Source of the DNA: Spirosoma sordidisoli
GTDB taxonomy: Bacteria; Bacteroidota; Bacteroidia; Cytophagales; Spirosomataceae
Direction of reading: 5' to 3'
NCBI RefSeq assembly: GCF_004138325.1
Contig: NZ_SBLB01000001.1
Span: 1,249,855 to 1,313,854, forward strand
Length of the DNA stretch: 64,000 bases
Made by a program: the position numbers and the translations under genes. Under the pieces are notes generated by a model. It did not search any database, was not told where the DNA came from, and saw only the letters and a program-made list of their open reading frames with translations. Below, one piece after another: positions 52,025-61,203 of the stretch. Within the stretch, counting starts at the first letter, position 1, and every line of letters starts with the position of its first letter.

Positions 52025-52834
52025 ATGACACTGAGACTCGTTTTGGTTCTGTTGCTTATCAGTGCGGCATGCCGCAGGCCGTCGACCCGGTTAGGCGCGA
52101 CGCTTACCCCAACCGGACAGGCGTCCCGACCGGTTTCAACCACGCCCCTCCCCCAGTTGGCCGACTACAGCTCCGCGCTGAAAGCCGGCCATGAACTCGT
52201 TGCAACCGGCACGGAGCCGTTCTGGTCGCTGACCATCAACCCCTCCAAAAACCGACTACAATTTTCGACCCTAACCGGCGACAGTCTGACGACAGCCGTA
52301 CCGCCAATGACCGCGGGCCCGGACGGCAGTTTCCGATATGAGACCGAAGCCGGCGCCGACCGCATCACCATTCAGTTCCGGCCCGACAGCTGCGTCAACG
52401 CCATGTCGGGCCAGCGCTACGATTACCGCGTAGCCATCTCGTACAAGCGTCAGAATTACGCGGGCTGTGGCGCGTCGCTCCGGCAGGTTGCCCTGCTCCA
52501 GGACATCTGGGTGCTGAAAACCCTGAACGGGAAACCCGTGCAGGCCGCTGGCCCTCGCCAGGAAGTGCCCCGGCTGGAGATCCAGCTAACCGAAGGCCGG
52601 GTTATGGGTACCACCGGCTGCAACCGCCTGAGCGGGCGCGTCAAGGCCGATACCCGACTCATTCAGTTTGGACCGCTGGCCGTAACGAAAATGGCCTGCC
52701 TCGACGAATCCGGCCGGACCGAGGGCGACTTCCTCGAAGCGCTCAGCCAGTCGCTCGCCTACAGCGTTACAAACGGCACCCTGACACTGCTGCGCGACAG
52801 CAAACCAATTATGACCTTCAGGAAGGTAGACTAG
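52025..52834 (+). CDS. Lipoprotein with COG3650-like and META domains
   Basis: A 269-residue lipoprotein. The signal ends in the lipobox ISAAC (Cys at residue 16). A first domain (about 50-150) has VATGTEPFWSLTI and the C-terminal segment CVNAMSGQRYDYRV, which fits the COG3650 membrane protein family. The second domain (about 155-267) is a META/HslJ domain with WVLKTLNGKPV, LQLTEGRVMGTTGCNRLSG and MACLDE. HslJ-type proteins are associated with envelope stress and novobiocin resistance. It is a single plus-strand gene. Confidence 0.85.
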   Translation: MTLRLVLVLLLISAACRRPSTRLGATLTPTGQASRPVSTTPLPQLADYSSALKAGHELVATGTEPFWSLTINPSKNRLQFSTLTGDSLTTAVPPMTAGPDGSFRYETEAGADRITIQFRPDSCVNAMSGQRYDYRVAISYKRQNYAGCGASLRQVALLQDIWVLKTLNGKPVQAAGPRQEVPRLEIQLTEGRVMGTTGCNRLSGRVKADTRLIQFGPLAVTKMACLDESGRTEGDFLEALSQSLAYSVTNGTLTLLRDSKPIMTFRKVD

Positions 52835-52935
52835 GTGGTTTACAGCCCGGTATAAAATGCGTAAACCCCGTCAAAAAAGCGGCAAAACGGGTATAAAACC
52901 TAGCCAACGAGCTTACTAGATCGGTGTCTTTTTGG

Positions 52936-52943
52936 TACATTTG
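52936..52943 (+). promoter_or_regulatory. Candidate -7 box (TACATTTG) for the ThuA fusion gene
   Basis: A perfect TAnnTTTG match 86 bases before the chosen ATG at 53029. An alternative in-frame ATG at 52963 would leave a leader of only about 14 bases. No strong -33 box. Confidence 0.5.
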
Positions 52944-53028
52944 TTTCTTGGTATAAGCCAATGTGGCTTTCCGTCCGGAACATAGCTTCCGTCGTACTGT
53001 TCCCAGTTACCCAATCAGGTATATCTCT

Positions 53029-56000
53029 ATGAAAAATGAATGGCTCCCCTCCCGCTCATGGTTGCTGGCGGGTGCGCTGGCAGCGCTGTTGCCCGGTCTG
53101 AGCGATCAGGCACTGGCCCAGTCATCGGCCAAACCAGCAACCGCAGCCGTCAAACCGATGGCGCTGAACCGCGTGCTGGTCTTCTCCAAAACAAAAGGCT
53201 ACCGGCACGGCTCAATCCCCGCCGGTAAACGCGCGATGGTTAAACTCGGTCAGGAGAACGGCTTTGCTGTCGACACCACCGAAGACGCCAGCCAGTTTAC
53301 CGATGCCAACCTGAAACGCTACGGCGCTGTGATCTGGCTCAGCACCACCGGCGATGTGCTGGACGATGCCCAGCAGGCGGCTTTTGAGCGGTACATTCAG
53401 GCCGGGGGTGGCTACGTGGGCATCCACGCTGCGACCGACACCGAATACGGCTGGCCCTGGTACAACAAGCTGGCGGGCGGGCAGTTTGCCAGCCACCCCG
53501 GTAATCCGAACGTTCAGGAAGGCGAAGCGTATGTGGTCAATAAAGACCACGCGTCGATGTTTGGCTTCCCCGACCGCTGGAAAGTCAAAGACGAGTTCTA
53601 CGACTTCAAGAACTTCAACACCGACGTGAACGTGCTCGTCAAGATTGATGAGAAAACGTACAAAGACGGGAAAATGGGCGATAACCACCCCATGTCGTGG
53701 TATCACGATTACGACGGCGGCAAAGCGTTCTACACCAACTTTGGTCACCCCGACGAAACGTTTGTCAACCCGGTTTATCTCAAACATCTGCTGGGCGGAC
53801 TCAAATCCGTGATGGCTACCAGCCTGAAATACAGCCAGGCCAAAACCCAGCCCTATCCCGAAGAAAACCGGTTCGAGAAACAGGTACTCGTATCGAGCCT
53901 CGACGAACCGACCGAACTGGCGGTGCTGGACAACGGTAAAGTGCTGTTTGCCGAACGGAAAGGCGCGCTGAAGCTCTGGGACCCGAAAACCAAAGCGGTA
54001 AAAGTAGTGGCGAATTTCCCGGTCTATACCAAGTTCGAATACGGCCTGATGGGTATCAACATCGACCCGAACTTCAAACAGAACAAGTGGATTTATGCCT
54101 ACTACTCGCCCGTTGCCCGGGCCGAAGCTCCCGGCGATACCGCCCAGCACTTGTCCCGCTTCGTGTACGACGACGTTCGGGATACCCTCTTACTAAACAC
54201 CGAAAAGGTGCTGCTGACCGTACCCGTCAAGCGCACCGACTGCTGCCATACCGGCGGTTCTATTGCGTGGGATCGTAGCGGCAACCTCTACCTCTCAACC
54301 GGCGACGATACCAACCCCTTCAACTCCCAGGGGTTTGCGCCCATCGACGAGCGGCCGGGCCGGAGCGGCTGGGATGCCCGCCTGACCAGCAGCAATACCA
54401 ACGACCTGCGCGGCAAAATCCTGCGCATCAAGCCAGAAGCCGACGGTACCTACTCTATACCGGAGGGCAACCTGTTTCCGAAAGGCAATCCCAAGGCCCG
54501 TCCGGAAATTTACGTGATGGGTAACCGTAACCCCTACCGCATTGCCGTTGACCAGCGTACGGGCTTCCTGTACTGGGGCGAAGTAGGGCCCGATGCTGGT
54601 GAAAACAGCCCCAAGAAAGGCCCACGGGGTCATGACGAGATCAACCAGGCGCGTAAGGCGGGCTACTACGGCTGGCCACTGTTCGTAGCCGACAACCGCG
54701 CCTATAACGCATACTCGTTCAAAGACAGCCTGTCGGGTCCGCTGTTCGATCCGATGAAGCCGATCAACGACTCGCCCCACAACACCGGTTTGCGCGAGTT
54801 GCCCCCGGCGCAGAAAGCGTTTATTTATTATCCCTATGCCGAGTCGCCCGAGTTTGGGGAGATTGTTGGCAAGGGCGGTCGTAACGGCATGGGCGGCCCG
54901 GTTTATTACTACGACGACTATCCGGAAACCCCCGTCAAATTTCCCCGCCACTACGACGGGAAGTTCTTCGCCTACGACTGGATGCGCGACTGGATCAACC
55001 CCGTTACCATGACTAAAGAGGGTGACTTCGTAAAGATGGAGCGGTTCATGCCCAGCGCCAAATTTTCGCACACCATCGACATGCAGTTCGCCAATGACGG
55101 TAGCCTCTATACGCTGGAATATGGCCAGCGCTGGTTTGCCGCCAACGACGATGCCCGCCTGAGCCGCATCACCTACAACGCCGGTAATCGCAGACCGGTA
55201 GTCGTAGCCTCTGCCAGCAAAATGGTGGGCGCGGCCCCGCTGACGGTGAAGTTCGACAGCAAAGGCACCACCGATTATGACGGCGACGCGCTGAAGTACG
55301 AATGGTCGTTTGGCAAAGGACTACCCAAACAAACCACCGCCAGCCCATCGGTAACGTTTGCCAAACCCGGTGTTTATCCGGCCGTTCTGAAAGTGACGGA
55401 TGCTGCCGGTAACGTGGCCACTAAAACGATGGATATTCGGGTAGGGAACGATGAACCCAAAGTCGACCTGGCCGTGACCGGAAACCGCTCGTTCTACTTC
55501 CCCAACAAACCGGTCAAATACGCCGTTAAAGTGGTTGATAAAGAAGATGGTACGCTCCAGAAAGGCATCAGCGCCGACGACGTAACGATGACGATCGACT
55601 ACCTCGAAGGTTTCGATAAAACGATGCTGGCGCAGGGTCACCAGGCCAATACCAGTTTCTCGACCGGCAAACGCCTGATCGAACTGAGCGACTGTAAAGC
55701 CTGCCATGCCATCGACAAAAAATCGATTGGACCGGCTTACCTCGATGTAGCCAAAAAATACAAAGGGGCGTTCCAGATCGAAGGCAAACTGGCCAACAAG
55801 ATCATCAAAGGCGGGGGCGGTGTATGGGGCGAACAGGCCATGAGCGCACACCCGCAGCTCAAAGACAGCGAAGCAACCGAGATGGTCCGGTATATTCTGT
55901 CGCTGGCCGATGAGAAAACAGCCAATAAGCAGCCGGTAGCCGGTAACTACGTGCCCACCGATCAGAAGAAAGAGGGTGCCTACGTCCTGACGGCCTCGTA

Positions 56001-56457
56001 TACCGACCGTGGTAACGGCACCATGGGCCCACTGACGGGAACAACCACACTGGCGCTGCGTAGTCCGAAGATCAAAGCCACCGCTGCCGATACGAAAAAG
56101 GATATCCGCGAGGTCGACATTCCCAAGCAGGGGCCAGCCGCTTTCGGTACCAAATCGGGCAGCTACGTAGCCTTCAACGATATCGACATGACTGATATTC
56201 AGAGCTTGTCGGTTATGGCGTTTGCACCGAACGAACGAGCCGCTGGTGGTAAACTTGAGGCTCGTCTCGACTCGCCAACGGGTACGCTGATCGGTGAGGC
56301 CGATGTGAAACAGGGAACAACCGGTCCGGTAAGCCTGCCCTTCCGGCAGCCGGTGGCGGGTACCCACAAGCTGTATCTGATTTTTGTGAACCCATCGGCC
56401 GGGCAGAAACCCCTGTTCGCCGTTGATCGGGTACAGTTCTCCACCTCGGGTATGTAA
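53029..56457 (+). CDS. ThuA-sugar dehydrogenase-PKD-cytochrome c-CBM-like fusion
   Basis: A 1142-residue secreted protein. I start at the ATG at 53029 because it opens a clean signal peptide (cleavage after QALAQ, about residue 31); the frame extends to 52963. Domains in order: ThuA-like glutamine-amidotransferase-fold (about 45-275; RVLVFSKTKGYRHGSI, GGGYVGIHAATD), Asd-type PQQ sugar dehydrogenase propeller (about 290-710; DRSGNLYLSTGDD, GNRNPYRIAVD, GPRGHDEINQ), PKD domain (about 720-810; DYDGDALKYEWSFG), monohaem cytochrome c (CKACH near 889) and a C-terminal beta-sandwich (about 980-1140) like a CBM6. It would oxidise a carbohydrate in the periplasm and pass electrons to a haem. Substrate unknown. 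Confidence 0.9.
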   Translation: MKNEWLPSRSWLLAGALAALLPGLSDQALAQSSAKPATAAVKPMALNRVLVFSKTKGYRHGSIPAGKRAMVKLGQENGFAVDTTEDASQFTDANLKRYGAVIWLSTTGDVLDDAQQAAFERYIQAGGGYVGIHAATDTEYGWPWYNKLAGGQFASHPGNPNVQEGEAYVVNKDHASMFGFPDRWKVKDEFYDFKNFNTDVNVLVKIDEKTYKDGKMGDNHPMSWYHDYDGGKAFYTNFGHPDETFVNPVYLKHLLGGLKSVMATSLKYSQAKTQPYPEENRFEKQVLVSSLDEPTELAVLDNGKVLFAERKGALKLWDPKTKAVKVVANFPVYTKFEYGLMGINIDPNFKQNKWIYAYYSPVARAEAPGDTAQHLSRFVYDDVRDTLLLNTEKVLLTVPVKRTDCCHTGGSIAWDRSGNLYLSTGDDTNPFNSQGFAPIDERPGRSGWDARLTSSNTNDLRGKILRIKPEADGTYSIPEGNLFPKGNPKARPEIYVMGNRNPYRIAVDQRTGFLYWGEVGPDAGENSPKKGPRGHDEINQARKAGYYGWPLFVADNRAYNAYSFKDSLSGPLFDPMKPINDSPHNTGLRELPPAQKAFIYYPYAESPEFGEIVGKGGRNGMGGPVYYYDDYPETPVKFPRHYDGKFFAYDWMRDWINPVTMTKEGDFVKMERFMPSAKFSHTIDMQFANDGSLYTLEYGQRWFAANDDARLSRITYNAGNRRPVVVASASKMVGAAPLTVKFDSKGTTDYDGDALKYEWSFGKGLPKQTTASPSVTFAKPGVYPAVLKVTDAAGNVATKTMDIRVGNDEPKVDLAVTGNRSFYFPNKPVKYAVKVVDKEDGTLQKGISADDVTMTIDYLEGFDKTMLAQGHQANTSFSTGKRLIELSDCKACHAIDKKSIGPAYLDVAKKYKGAFQIEGKLANKIIKGGGGVWGEQAMSAHPQLKDSEATEMVRYILSLADEKTANKQPVAGNYVPTDQKKEGAYVLTASYTDRGNGTMGPLTGTTTLALRSPKIKATAADTKKDIREVDIPKQGPAAFGTKSGSYVAFNDIDMTDIQSLSVMAFAPNERAAGGKLEARLDSPTGTLIGEADVKQGTTGPVSLPFRQPVAGTHKLYLIFVNPSAGQKPLFAVDRVQFSTSGM

Positions 56458-56477
56458 GCGATTCCATTTCCATCTGA

Positions 56478-56510
56478 CAGGAAAAGCCGGACAGAATCCG
56501 GCTTTTCCTG
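56478..56510 (+). terminator. Terminator after the ThuA fusion gene
   Basis: CAGGAAAAGCCGGA (56478-56491) pairs perfectly with TCCGGCTTTTCCTG (56497-56510) across CAGAA. The T-run is inside the stem, and the element is symmetric. Confidence 0.82.
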
Positions 56511-56554
56511 TTATACCCTGGCAGACGCTCCTTTTCTATCCACAGCCACTTTTG

Positions 56555-56562
56555 TAGGTTTG
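56555..56562 (+). promoter_or_regulatory. -7 box (TAGGTTTG) for the DUF6503-like gene
   Basis: A perfect TAnnTTTG match ending 22 bases before the ATG at 56585, with a T-rich stretch about 20 bases upstream where the -33 would lie. Confidence 0.55.
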
Positions 56563-56584
56563 TACCTCCCCTACTCCGTATCCT

Positions 56585-57325
56585 ATGCCCCGTCTTCTCC
56601 TTGTCGCCAGCTCCCTGTTCCTCATCACAGCCGCCTGCCAACCGCAGAACGACGCTCGAACTATTATCGATCAGGCGATTGCGGCCCACGGTGGTGATGC
56701 GTACCAGAATAAGCGGATCTCGTTCGACTTCAGGCAGTTTCACCTCGTGCTGGAACAACAGAATGGCCGTTTTCGGTACGAACGCAGCTATCGGGACTCG
56801 GCCGGCGTAGCCATTCACGAAGTACTTACCAACGATTCGTTTATCCGCACCCGCAACAACCAGGCTCAGCCGCTCGATACCGCCCAGATCGGTAAATACA
56901 GCCGGGCGGTGAACTCGGTAGCCTATTTTGTGCTGCTGCCACACAAACTGAGCGACCCGGCTGTACTGGCCGATTATGCCGGCCAAAGCCAGATTGACGG
57001 GCAGGCTTATCATAAAGTACGGGTGCGATTTCGGGCCGAAGGCGGTGGCAACGACTACCAGGATACGTTCTTCTACTGGTTCAACCAGCAGACCCACACC
57101 ATGGATTACCTGGCCTACAGCGAAGGGGGCCCGCGCTTCCGCAAAGCCATCAACCCCCAAACGATCGGCGGTATCCGGTTTCAGGACTATATCAATTACA
57201 AGGGCGACGAAAAAGATACGACCTCGGTAGGCACCTATGACCAGCGCTACCAGGCGCGACAGCTCCCCGAGCTATCGCGCATTGAGCAGAAAAACATTCA
57301 GGTTACGCCCCTGGCCAATCAGTAG
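56585..57325 (+). CDS. DUF6503-like lipoprotein
   Basis: A 246-residue lipoprotein. The signal ends in the lipobox ITAAC (Cys at residue 19). The mature chain starts DARTIIDQAIAAHGGDAYQNKRISFDF, the same helix-then-strand opening as LolA-type proteins, and continues as antiparallel strands (HKVRVRFRAEGGG, FYWFNQQTHTMDYLAYSE, GIRFQDYINY). I place it with the DUF6503 group with moderate trust. A carrier or sensor of hydrophobic ligands is the best guess. Its last 7 bases overlap the convergent GLPGLI gene. Confidence 0.75.
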   Translation: MPRLLLVASSLFLITAACQPQNDARTIIDQAIAAHGGDAYQNKRISFDFRQFHLVLEQQNGRFRYERSYRDSAGVAIHEVLTNDSFIRTRNNQAQPLDTAQIGKYSRAVNSVAYFVLLPHKLSDPAVLADYAGQSQIDGQAYHKVRVRFRAEGGGNDYQDTFFYWFNQQTHTMDYLAYSEGGPRFRKAINPQTIGGIRFQDYINYKGDEKDTTSVGTYDQRYQARQLPELSRIEQKNIQVTPLANQ

Positions 57326-58068
57326 CGAATGGTCCAGAACGGGTTGCGATGAGCGGTCATGCTCTCCGCAATATGCTGCGAAATCAGGGCGTCGTAGGCT
57401 GTATCCGTCAGCTTTTTCCCTTTCAGCTTGGGTAGCTTCAGATCGTCGGGGGTGAGCTTACGGAAGGCCACGCCGGTTGCTTCGATGATGACGTCTCCTT
57501 CGTTCAGGTTCAGTTCCAGAATGACGCCGGGCAAACCGCTGTACCGCTCCGGACCGGCCGGCACCGGAATATCCTGCGCAAACCAGGCCGTTATCTTCTG
57601 CTTCTTGATGGGATCTTCTGTATCGGCCCGCATACAGATGTAGCCCGCCACCTCCTTGATCTGGTTACCGATTTTCCAGGTCGGTGTATGCAGGGAGTCT
57701 TCAACGATATAGGTTTTACCCAGCATCTCCATCACATCGATCTTTTTATCCTTGTCGAAGTTTCGGTACAGCACCAGATCGGCATTACGCCACGAGTACT
57801 GCCCGTCTTCGGTTTCGCCCTGCTCGCTGGCGTAGGTATATAGACTCTCGTTGGCGTTGAACGACAGCTTCATTTTTTCTTTCGATTCGTCGTCGTTTTT
57901 CCAGGTCTGAGCCGCCCGGTCTTTCTGCTCCTGGCTCAGAAAAGTCATCCGGGCTATAATCTTGCTCCAGTAGGTTTTGCGCTGGTACGTTACCACGCCT
58001 TCGGTCTGCTGCGCCAGCGATAGCGTAGTCATCAGCATACCGCAGAGAATAAGAATGAACCGGTTCAT
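57319..58068 (-). CDS. GLPGLI-family secreted protein
   Basis: A 249-residue secreted protein with a Sec signal (cleavage after TLSLAQ, about residue 20). The family-naming motif appears as GLPGVILELNLNEGD near residue 177. Upstream are AGYICMRAD and ITAWFAQDIPVPAGPERY, both standard for the family. GLPGLI genes in Bacteroidota often lie next to outer-membrane beta-barrel genes, as here (41 bases downstream of that gene on the same strand). Function unknown; probably a periplasmic or surface partner of the barrel protein. Confidence 0.9.
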   Translation of the reverse strand: MNRFILILCGMLMTTLSLAQQTEGVVTYQRKTYWSKIIARMTFLSQEQKDRAAQTWKNDDESKEKMKLSFNANESLYTYASEQGETEDGQYSWRNADLVLYRNFDKDKKIDVMEMLGKTYIVEDSLHTPTWKIGNQIKEVAGYICMRADTEDPIKKQKITAWFAQDIPVPAGPERYSGLPGVILELNLNEGDVIIEATGVAFRKLTPDDLKLPKLKGKKLTDTAYDALISQHIAESMTAHRNPFWTIRY

Positions 58069-58109
58069 AACTTGCTAATTTGAGTGTATCAGACGGGTTG
58101 GTTTCTCCA

Positions 58110-60965
58110 TTAAAAGTTCTCCCGGCGCATCTTGGCCTGAACCCCACGCATGTTATAGGTAAAGCTAAGCAGAAAATACCGGGCCAGCGTCTGCACCCGC
58201 TCTTCCGAAACAAAGTTCTGGCCGGCATACTGCGATACGTTGAGATTCCGATTCAGCAGGTCGACCGCCGACAGCCGGACTTCGGCTTTTTTGGCCTTGC
58301 CCAGAATGTGGTAGGCCGATACGTTCAGGAGCGGCACCCGCTGGTCGAAGCCGAATCGTTCATTTTTATAGACCCGGTAGTTCAGCGCCGATGTCAGGTA
58401 GATACCGGCGGGTAGCTTGAGGTTAAGATCGCCCCCGAAGTTGTTGGTGATAATGGTCTGATTCTGGCCCGTGTTGATCGAATACCGGGTTTGGGAAATG
58501 CCTACGTTCGCATTACCGTAAAACGTCAGCCACTCAACCGGTGTCAGGTCGAGCCGGGTTCCTATGTTGTAGCTTTGGTTGTAGGTTTCATTCCTGACAC
58601 TGTCAATATTGGTCAGGTTGCGCCCAAAATTGAGCTGGGTATTGAGCCGTAGCGTGGCTTTGGTTTTTTTGAGGGGAAATCCGTAATCCAGGTACGAACC
58701 GATGGTACGCCCGCCGGTCAGGTTCTCCGGAAAGCTCCGGGTAACGAGCGTTTGCCGGTCAACAAGCTGGCTGTATACGATCTGGTTGACGTAGTAATTG
58801 CCGTACAGATTGGCGAAGAAATTGGTAAAGTTACCGGGGTTGAAGTAACTGAAGCCCATATTGACACCATGCTGGAGTTCGGGCAGCAGGTTCGGATTAC
58901 CCTCGGTGATAAACAGCGGGTTGGCGTTGTTCGGAAACGGCTGCAAATCCCGCGATGAAGGTATGCGTACGTTCAGGTCATACCCGCCGTAGACGTACCG
59001 GTTGTTTTTCATGTCGTAGTTCAGTGAGACGTTCGGCACAACGGTCGTGAACGTCCGGCGAATAAACCGAAATGCCGACGAGGTCTGATCAACCGCAAAC
59101 CGACCATCGATCGTGAACTGCTGCCCGGCCAGCCCCACCGCCAGATTCAGTCCCTTGTACGAGTAGCGAACGCTGCTGCCCAGTCGGTTGTAGATGTAGT
59201 TATTTCTGTAATAGCGGCTCAGCGAATCGTTACGACTGTTGCCCACATCGGCCACATCGAGTACGTTCCGGTCCACTTCGTCGTAGCGGAGGCTGAAGTT
59301 GTAGAACGACTCCCAGAAAAACTTCTTCGCAAATGGTTCGATGAACAGCAGGCTGGCTTTGTACTCGCTGCGCAAACTGGTGGTTTCCTGATCCTGCCGA
59401 ATCCGGCGCAGCTGTTCGTTGACGCTGGTGGCCTGGAAAAACTCATTCGTCGCGTCCAGGTTCAGGGTGCCGTCGCTGGTATTGATCTGGTAAGTAGCGC
59501 TGGCGGCAAAGCTGCGCCCTTTCTTTTTGAACTTGAGCCGGTACAGGAGCGTATTGGCCGACCCGAATGTGGCCGCTATCGTTCGGTTGTTGGTGCGGTT
59601 GCGGGTCGATAACAGCTCGGGGCCCGATGTCCCGTTAACCCGGAATTGCTCCTGTAATCTGAACAGGCCCGCATTGCCGTTGCCGAGCCGGCTGTTGTTG
59701 ATGAAGATAATCGTATTCAGCGAGTCGATGGCTTTTTCGTAGCGCAGGCTAACGCGGTGGTTGGCGTTGAAGTTGGTCTGACCGCTCGTTTCTGCCGTCC
59801 GGAACGAACCATCTTCCAGGAAGTTACGCCGGTTGCGTTCGGCATCCAGTTGCAGCCGTGTCTGGCTGTAGTAGTAGCTGGTGCTGAGCTTGGTTTTCTT
59901 GGTATCGTAGTTGTAGTTGGCCCCACCGGCCACGTTGTTGGAAAAGCCCCGTCCGGCCCGGCCATCGACCGGAATACTCAGGCTTTCGTTGTCTTCGTCG
60001 CCCCCGAAAAAGATGAACCGTCCTCCGCTGCTGAAGCCAAAATCAGCGTTGTCGTTCCAGTTAAAGGAGTTACTCCCCCTGAAATCCTGATAATCGTTCC
60101 AGGACAGCCCCTGCTGGTTGGTGTTGTTGCCCAGCCCGATGACCGAGAACTGCCGCTTAGCGTCGAATTTGTTGTAGTTTCCCTTGGCGTCGGCCCGGGG
60201 GCTGATGCCGTTCGAGGCTGGGCCTGCCCCGGCGGTTAGCTTACCGAATCCGCCTTTCTTGAATTCTTCCTTAAGTTCCAGGTTAACGGTCTTCTCTTTC
60301 TTGCCGTCCTCAACACCCGTCAGTTTAGCCTGTTCGGTCTTGTCGTTATACACCTGCACTTTCTGAATCGCGTCGGCCTGGAGGTTCTTGGTAGCCAGCT
60401 TGGGATCATTGCCGAAAAAGTTCTTGCCATCTACGGTTACTTTCTTTACCTCCTGTCCCTGCGCCCGGATATTGCCGTCCTGATCGACCTGTACGCCGGG
60501 TAGTTTCCGCAGCAGGTCTTCGACGGTCGAGCCCGGCGGCACCTTGAACGAACTGGCATTATACTCGATCGTGTCTCCTTTGATGGTCAACGGGGCCTTG
60601 GCCGTTCTGACCACTACTTCCATCAGCTCTCTGGTAATCGGTTTGAGTTTCAGCGCACCCAGGTCTACGAGGGCCTCGCCCGTTGGTTTCACCAGCTGAT
60701 TATACGGCATGTAGCCAACGAAGGATATTTTCAGGATGTAGTTACCCGCTTTCAGGTTCTTAAATGAAAAGGCTCCTTTCTCGTCGGTCCGGCCAAAATT
60801 CACCAGCGACGAATCCCTGGGGCTGAGCAGCATCACGGTAGAGGAAGCCAGCGGAGCGGCTGACGTATCTACGGCTCGGCCCTGTAGGGTAAAACGAGCC
60901 GGGGACTGGGCATGGAGTTTCCCCATAAGCAGGCACAATACGGCCAGCAGGAAAAGATTTTTCAT
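58110..60965 (-). CDS. TonB-dependent-receptor-like outer-membrane beta-barrel protein
   Basis: A 951-residue outer-membrane protein. I start at the ATG at 60965, where the signal peptide begins (MKNLFLLAVLCLLMG, cleavage after HAQ, about residue 20); an upstream in-frame ATG adds ten residues. A carboxypeptidase-regulatory-like Ig domain (about 25-110; FTLQGRAVDTSAAPLASSTVMLL, GAFSFKNLKAGNY) is followed by a plug with VEDLLRKLPGVQVDQDGNIRAQGQEVKKVTVDGK and a barrel of many aromatic strands. No clear TonB box is seen. It leads the operon with the GLPGLI gene. Substrate unknown. Confidence 0.9.
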   Translation of the reverse strand: MKNLFLLAVLCLLMGKLHAQSPARFTLQGRAVDTSAAPLASSTVMLLSPRDSSLVNFGRTDEKGAFSFKNLKAGNYILKISFVGYMPYNQLVKPTGEALVDLGALKLKPITRELMEVVVRTAKAPLTIKGDTIEYNASSFKVPPGSTVEDLLRKLPGVQVDQDGNIRAQGQEVKKVTVDGKNFFGNDPKLATKNLQADAIQKVQVYNDKTEQAKLTGVEDGKKEKTVNLELKEEFKKGGFGKLTAGAGPASNGISPRADAKGNYNKFDAKRQFSVIGLGNNTNQQGLSWNDYQDFRGSNSFNWNDNADFGFSSGGRFIFFGGDEDNESLSIPVDGRAGRGFSNNVAGGANYNYDTKKTKLSTSYYYSQTRLQLDAERNRRNFLEDGSFRTAETSGQTNFNANHRVSLRYEKAIDSLNTIIFINNSRLGNGNAGLFRLQEQFRVNGTSGPELLSTRNRTNNRTIAATFGSANTLLYRLKFKKKGRSFAASATYQINTSDGTLNLDATNEFFQATSVNEQLRRIRQDQETTSLRSEYKASLLFIEPFAKKFFWESFYNFSLRYDEVDRNVLDVADVGNSRNDSLSRYYRNNYIYNRLGSSVRYSYKGLNLAVGLAGQQFTIDGRFAVDQTSSAFRFIRRTFTTVVPNVSLNYDMKNNRYVYGGYDLNVRIPSSRDLQPFPNNANPLFITEGNPNLLPELQHGVNMGFSYFNPGNFTNFFANLYGNYYVNQIVYSQLVDRQTLVTRSFPENLTGGRTIGSYLDYGFPLKKTKATLRLNTQLNFGRNLTNIDSVRNETYNQSYNIGTRLDLTPVEWLTFYGNANVGISQTRYSINTGQNQTIITNNFGGDLNLKLPAGIYLTSALNYRVYKNERFGFDQRVPLLNVSAYHILGKAKKAEVRLSAVDLLNRNLNVSQYAGQNFVSEERVQTLARYFLLSFTYNMRGVQAKMRRENF

Positions 60966-61203
60966 ACGGTTTGGATTTAGGAAAGGGGTAACCAATAGTA
61001 AAGCTACGCGTACTATTTTAGGGTGGTTACAGGCTTAACGATTTTTAACTAAAAATATAGTAGTTTATTTCGTAAGCGGTAGATACCGCCCTCTGGAGCC
61101 TGTAAACCAGCAAATGACCGCGCGACTTACCTCTGGTGAGTCGATTCCGGCAGAAATTCCATACGGATCAGGCAAAAGATTATTGAACCGCCAGCGCCCC
61201 CGC

